Positions 61,802 through 64,000 of a DNA stretch of 64,000 nucleotides are shown in pieces (the stretch's first letter is position 1; every line of letters starts with the position of its first letter). A program made the position numbers and the translations under genes. Origin of the DNA: CAYVHB01 sp964450865 (GTDB taxonomy: Bacteria > Bacillota > Clostridia > Saccharofermentanales > UBA5734); contig CAYVHB010000003.1 in NCBI GenBank assembly GCA_964450865.1, positions 68,173 through 132,172 of the forward strand, in the 5' to 3' direction. Under the pieces are notes generated by a model. That model ran no database searches and was not told the origin of the DNA. It saw nothing but the letters and a program-made list of their open reading frames with translations.

Positions 61802-63706
61802 TCAGGATTCAGCTAAAACAATCAGCCAGTCCTGATCGGTAAAACTGATTGCCTGGCTCTTGTTGGGATTGGTTACAATGCGGGATTCTATCTGGCCGCC
61901 TGATGTCGTGACCATTTTCTTGTAGCCGATGAAAACTTCCTGATAGCTGGATACAACCTGGGCTAAAGCGTAACCATCCAGTTGTTTTCCGGCTGCAACA
62001 TAGCGGGTGGCTGGCTTCAGGTAGATTTCTGAGCCCGCAGAATCAAGCAGCTGTTCGAAAATTGGCGCAAGTAGCCGGTTCTCGGCAATCTGGGCCATGA
62101 TCAGGCTGGTAATATTATTGCTGATAACAAAATCGCTGACATTGGTCCCCCTGGCCAGTTCCTGATTGCGAATATCGAGCATTTCACTCGTGATCCCGAA
62201 TTCCAGATTATGGATCTGTGCCAAATCCCGGATATGCAGGAGAACGGTCAAGGTCCAGGAATCGGCCAGATCAGACGGCTGAGTACTGTCGCTCAGGATC
62301 AGGATATGGCTGAACCCTCGCAGGATCAGCTGTTCAAGCTCGTCCCGGCTGAAAGACTTGACTTCGAAATGTTCAAGCACAAGATTCGGATACGTTTGTC
62401 TGGTGTCCAGGTTTTGAGAATGACGGGTGAAATCATCGGCGATAGTTATTTCGGATCCGGCTGGTAAAAAAACATTCAGCTCGGCCAGAATTTCTGCGAG
62501 CAGCTTGTTTGAACCAAGAATCAGCAGCCGGGCATTTTGCAGAATCCGGCCAGTCGTCTCCTCTGCCGGATGGCGGGGCAGATCAGGGTTACTGCTGACC
62601 GGCGCGGCTAAAGGCACAGAAGCTCCGTCATCACTGGCAATCAGGATGATGGCATCATCGGGCAAGATCTTTTCATCAGCCGGCGGATTAAGCAAGATAG
62701 CAGGACCGCGGCTGATCCCGATCACGGTTGAACACTCAAAGCTTCTGTTGGCTTCCTGAAAAGTCCGGCCGGCCAGCTTCGGATGTTTTTCGATGTAGAT
62801 CTCATCACCGGCAAAGTCGAACAAATCAAGATAAACGGAGGAAAGACCGGGCTGGTAACAGACGTGAGCCATGATCCGGGAAATGATCTGGTTGAAATAG
62901 AGCACATCAGCGTGACCTCGTCCGGCAATGTTGGCAACCTGCAGGTTCTCCGGATTCGAGATGGAAGCGGCAACATGAATTTGACTGCTTTCGGGATAGA
63001 CATTCTGGATGTCATCCTGGTGCAGATAGTTGGTTACGGCCAGGAGAATCCGGATAACCGCATTATCGTCATTCTCATTGATGATAATGGACTTGCAGGT
63101 TTCAAGCGAGCAACGCCCCAGGTCATAGGCCGAAGTCAGGTCGCCGTTGCGGCAAATGATCCGGGTGTTCTTGCTTTTCGGCAGACGGCGGCTGATCTGC
63201 TCCTCCATAACCTGCTTGTCTTCAGGAGCAAGGACAACCAGGCAGGCATTTTTGGCATTTTCATTGGCGGTCAGCAATTCACTTAAAATCGAAAAGACTG
63301 CTTCATTATAGCCCAGGATGACCGTGTGATTTTTCTCGATCAGACGGGCATTGCCCCGGCGCAGATCTTCCAGGCGATTGGAAAGACCAGTATTGATGAT
63401 ACCGATCAGGGTACTGGTAATGAATATCCCGCTCAAGGTCAGAAATGCGGCCACGATCACCAGGCCAAAGGTACCTTCGACACCGGCCAGATTGCCTGCA
63501 TCAAGGGTTAAGGTGAAAGATTTCCAGATTGCGTAAGGCAGGGATGCATTGGCCCAGGTCTTTTCAAAAATCATGATAGCCAGGCCGGCAATCACAATAA
63601 CCACGATGGTGATGATCGCCAGAAGCATGATCAGGGAGGTGGTCCCCTTTGACATGATGGAGTCAATCCAGTAACTGGCACGTTCCTTGAATCTAGCTTT
63701 TTTCAT
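61802..63706 (-). CDS. CASTOR/POLLUX-like ion channel with RCK-type domains
   Basis: A protein of 634 residues. Membrane segments near 28-50 and 80-106 flank a pore-like loop (YAIWKSFTLTLDAGNL) without a TVGYG filter. FITSTLIGIINTGLSNRLEDLRRG and HTVILGYNEAVFSILSEL match the start of the RCK-like part in the CASTOR/POLLUX family. A second nucleotide-binding-like unit begins ARLLILGSNKLLAEILAEL. Plant homologues are nuclear-envelope cation channels; bacterial members are little studied. The start at 63706 has GAGG at the right distance. Confidence 0.82.
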   Translation of the reverse strand: MKKARFKERASYWIDSIMSKGTTSLIMLLAIITIVVIVIAGLAIMIFEKTWANASLPYAIWKSFTLTLDAGNLAGVEGTFGLVIVAAFLTLSGIFITSTLIGIINTGLSNRLEDLRRGNARLIEKNHTVILGYNEAVFSILSELLTANENAKNACLVVLAPEDKQVMEEQISRRLPKSKNTRIICRNGDLTSAYDLGRCSLETCKSIIINENDDNAVIRILLAVTNYLHQDDIQNVYPESSQIHVAASISNPENLQVANIAGRGHADVLYFNQIISRIMAHVCYQPGLSSVYLDLFDFAGDEIYIEKHPKLAGRTFQEANRSFECSTVIGISRGPAILLNPPADEKILPDDAIILIASDDGASVPLAAPVSSNPDLPRHPAEETTGRILQNARLLILGSNKLLAEILAELNVFLPAGSEITIADDFTRHSQNLDTRQTYPNLVLEHFEVKSFSRDELEQLILRGFSHILILSDSTQPSDLADSWTLTVLLHIRDLAQIHNLEFGITSEMLDIRNQELARGTNVSDFVISNNITSLIMAQIAENRLLAPIFEQLLDSAGSEIYLKPATRYVAAGKQLDGYALAQVVSSYQEVFIGYKKMVTTSGGQIESRIVTNPNKSQAISFTDQDWLIVLAES

Positions 63707-64000
63707 ACAGACCATCCTCACTTATATTTTATTGTAGATAGCGATTGGTCAAGTCCGGCACAAGGCGTATCGATAATCAATCTGGTCTGTCATGATTATC
63801 CTCAAGGACGATTCGTATTGATATTTTCATGATCATCAATATACGACTGCCGATTCTGTTCCGCAAATATTTTCCATGCGATATGCAAATATAATATAGC
63901 AAATATGTCTCATTGATGCTAGAGTCAGTCATCCATTGTAAGCATGATAGAGCCTGTATAATTGGTGTAAATTGAGAAATAAAAAATGAGCCACGAGCTC
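63707..64000. other. AT-rich region at the right edge
   Basis: No gene is established. TATAAT at 63956-63961, with TTGTAA 15 bp upstream, could be a promoter. An ATG at 63986 begins five codons before the window ends, without a good ribosome binding site. Confidence 0.35.

Noticed and set aside
63986..64000. Start of a further gene at the right edge
   Set aside because: Only five codons are visible and no ribosome binding site precedes the ATG.
1..64000. CRISPR arrays, tRNA or rRNA genes, insertion sequences, prophage
   Set aside because: No regularly spaced repeats, cloverleaf sequences, transposase or phage genes were recognised. The repeats found are short tandem arrays or the single 919-bp duplication.

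Overview
The window looks like chromosome of an anaerobic Bacillota, most likely a Clostridia lineage with fairly high GC. The reasons are strong AGGAGG-type ribosome binding sites, sigma-A-like promoters, Rho-independent terminators, a SipW-type signal peptidase with filament-like substrates, a bifunctional AdhE, corrinoid methyltransferase genes, and a leader resembling the NiCo riboswitch. No rRNA, tRNA, CRISPR array, phage or insertion sequence was recognised, so finer placement is not possible from this sequence.

Layout. 1-4160: the end of an unidentified gene, then four minus-strand membrane or lipoprotein genes. 4324-12235: a LacI-type regulator with perfect palindromic operators, a sugar or inositol-type ABC importer (ATPase, permease, binding lipoprotein), an IolG-like dehydrogenase and a TIM-barrel isomerase/epimerase. 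12467-24313, all minus strand: the most unusual region. A histidine kinase, a REC-degenerate GGDEF-REC-HPt protein and a LuxR-type response regulator form one overlapping unit. They lead into three related secreted proteins of 179 residues, a SipW-like signal peptidase, a fourth secreted protein, and a DUF5305-like membrane protein fused to an MshEN-like (c-di-GMP-binding type) domain. One secreted-protein gene, with its promoter, is a fresh 919-bp duplication that differs almost only in the C-terminal tail. 24858-31513: an operon of corrinoid methyltransferase genes (two URO-D-type proteins, a corrinoid protein, a thioredoxin-like protein, a COG0523 GTPase, an acylphosphatase) facing a divergent AraC-type regulator. 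31567-40257: transporters (SDF-type, UPF0324), an orphan solute-binding lipoprotein, a GIY-YIG-like protein, an amidohydrolase, NudC and NagA. 40375-44044: a heterodimeric ABC exporter. 44257-46865: an Amt-PII fusion behind a structured leader. 47085-53850: AdhE, a PaaK-like ligase, a nucleotidyltransferase and a DUF4405 protein. 54098-64000: CbiM, a GGDEF-EAL-hemerythrin protein, a NiCo-type riboswitch in front of a decayed P-type ATPase, a DUF6273 protein, an MFS transporter and a CASTOR/POLLUX-like channel.

How the parts may work together (inference). The phosphorelay next to the filament-like genes suggests sensory control of a SipW-processed surface structure. A shared promoter layout (13-bp palindrome, 20 bp, CACTGTC, 19 bp, TARAAT) precedes each 179-residue secreted-protein gene. 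The MshEN-like fusion at the end of the same cluster hints at a c-di-GMP input. This system is the best candidate for something undescribed. The metal theme (CbiM, COG0523 GTPase, NiCo riboswitch, corrinoid enzymes) fits an organism that manages cobalt carefully.
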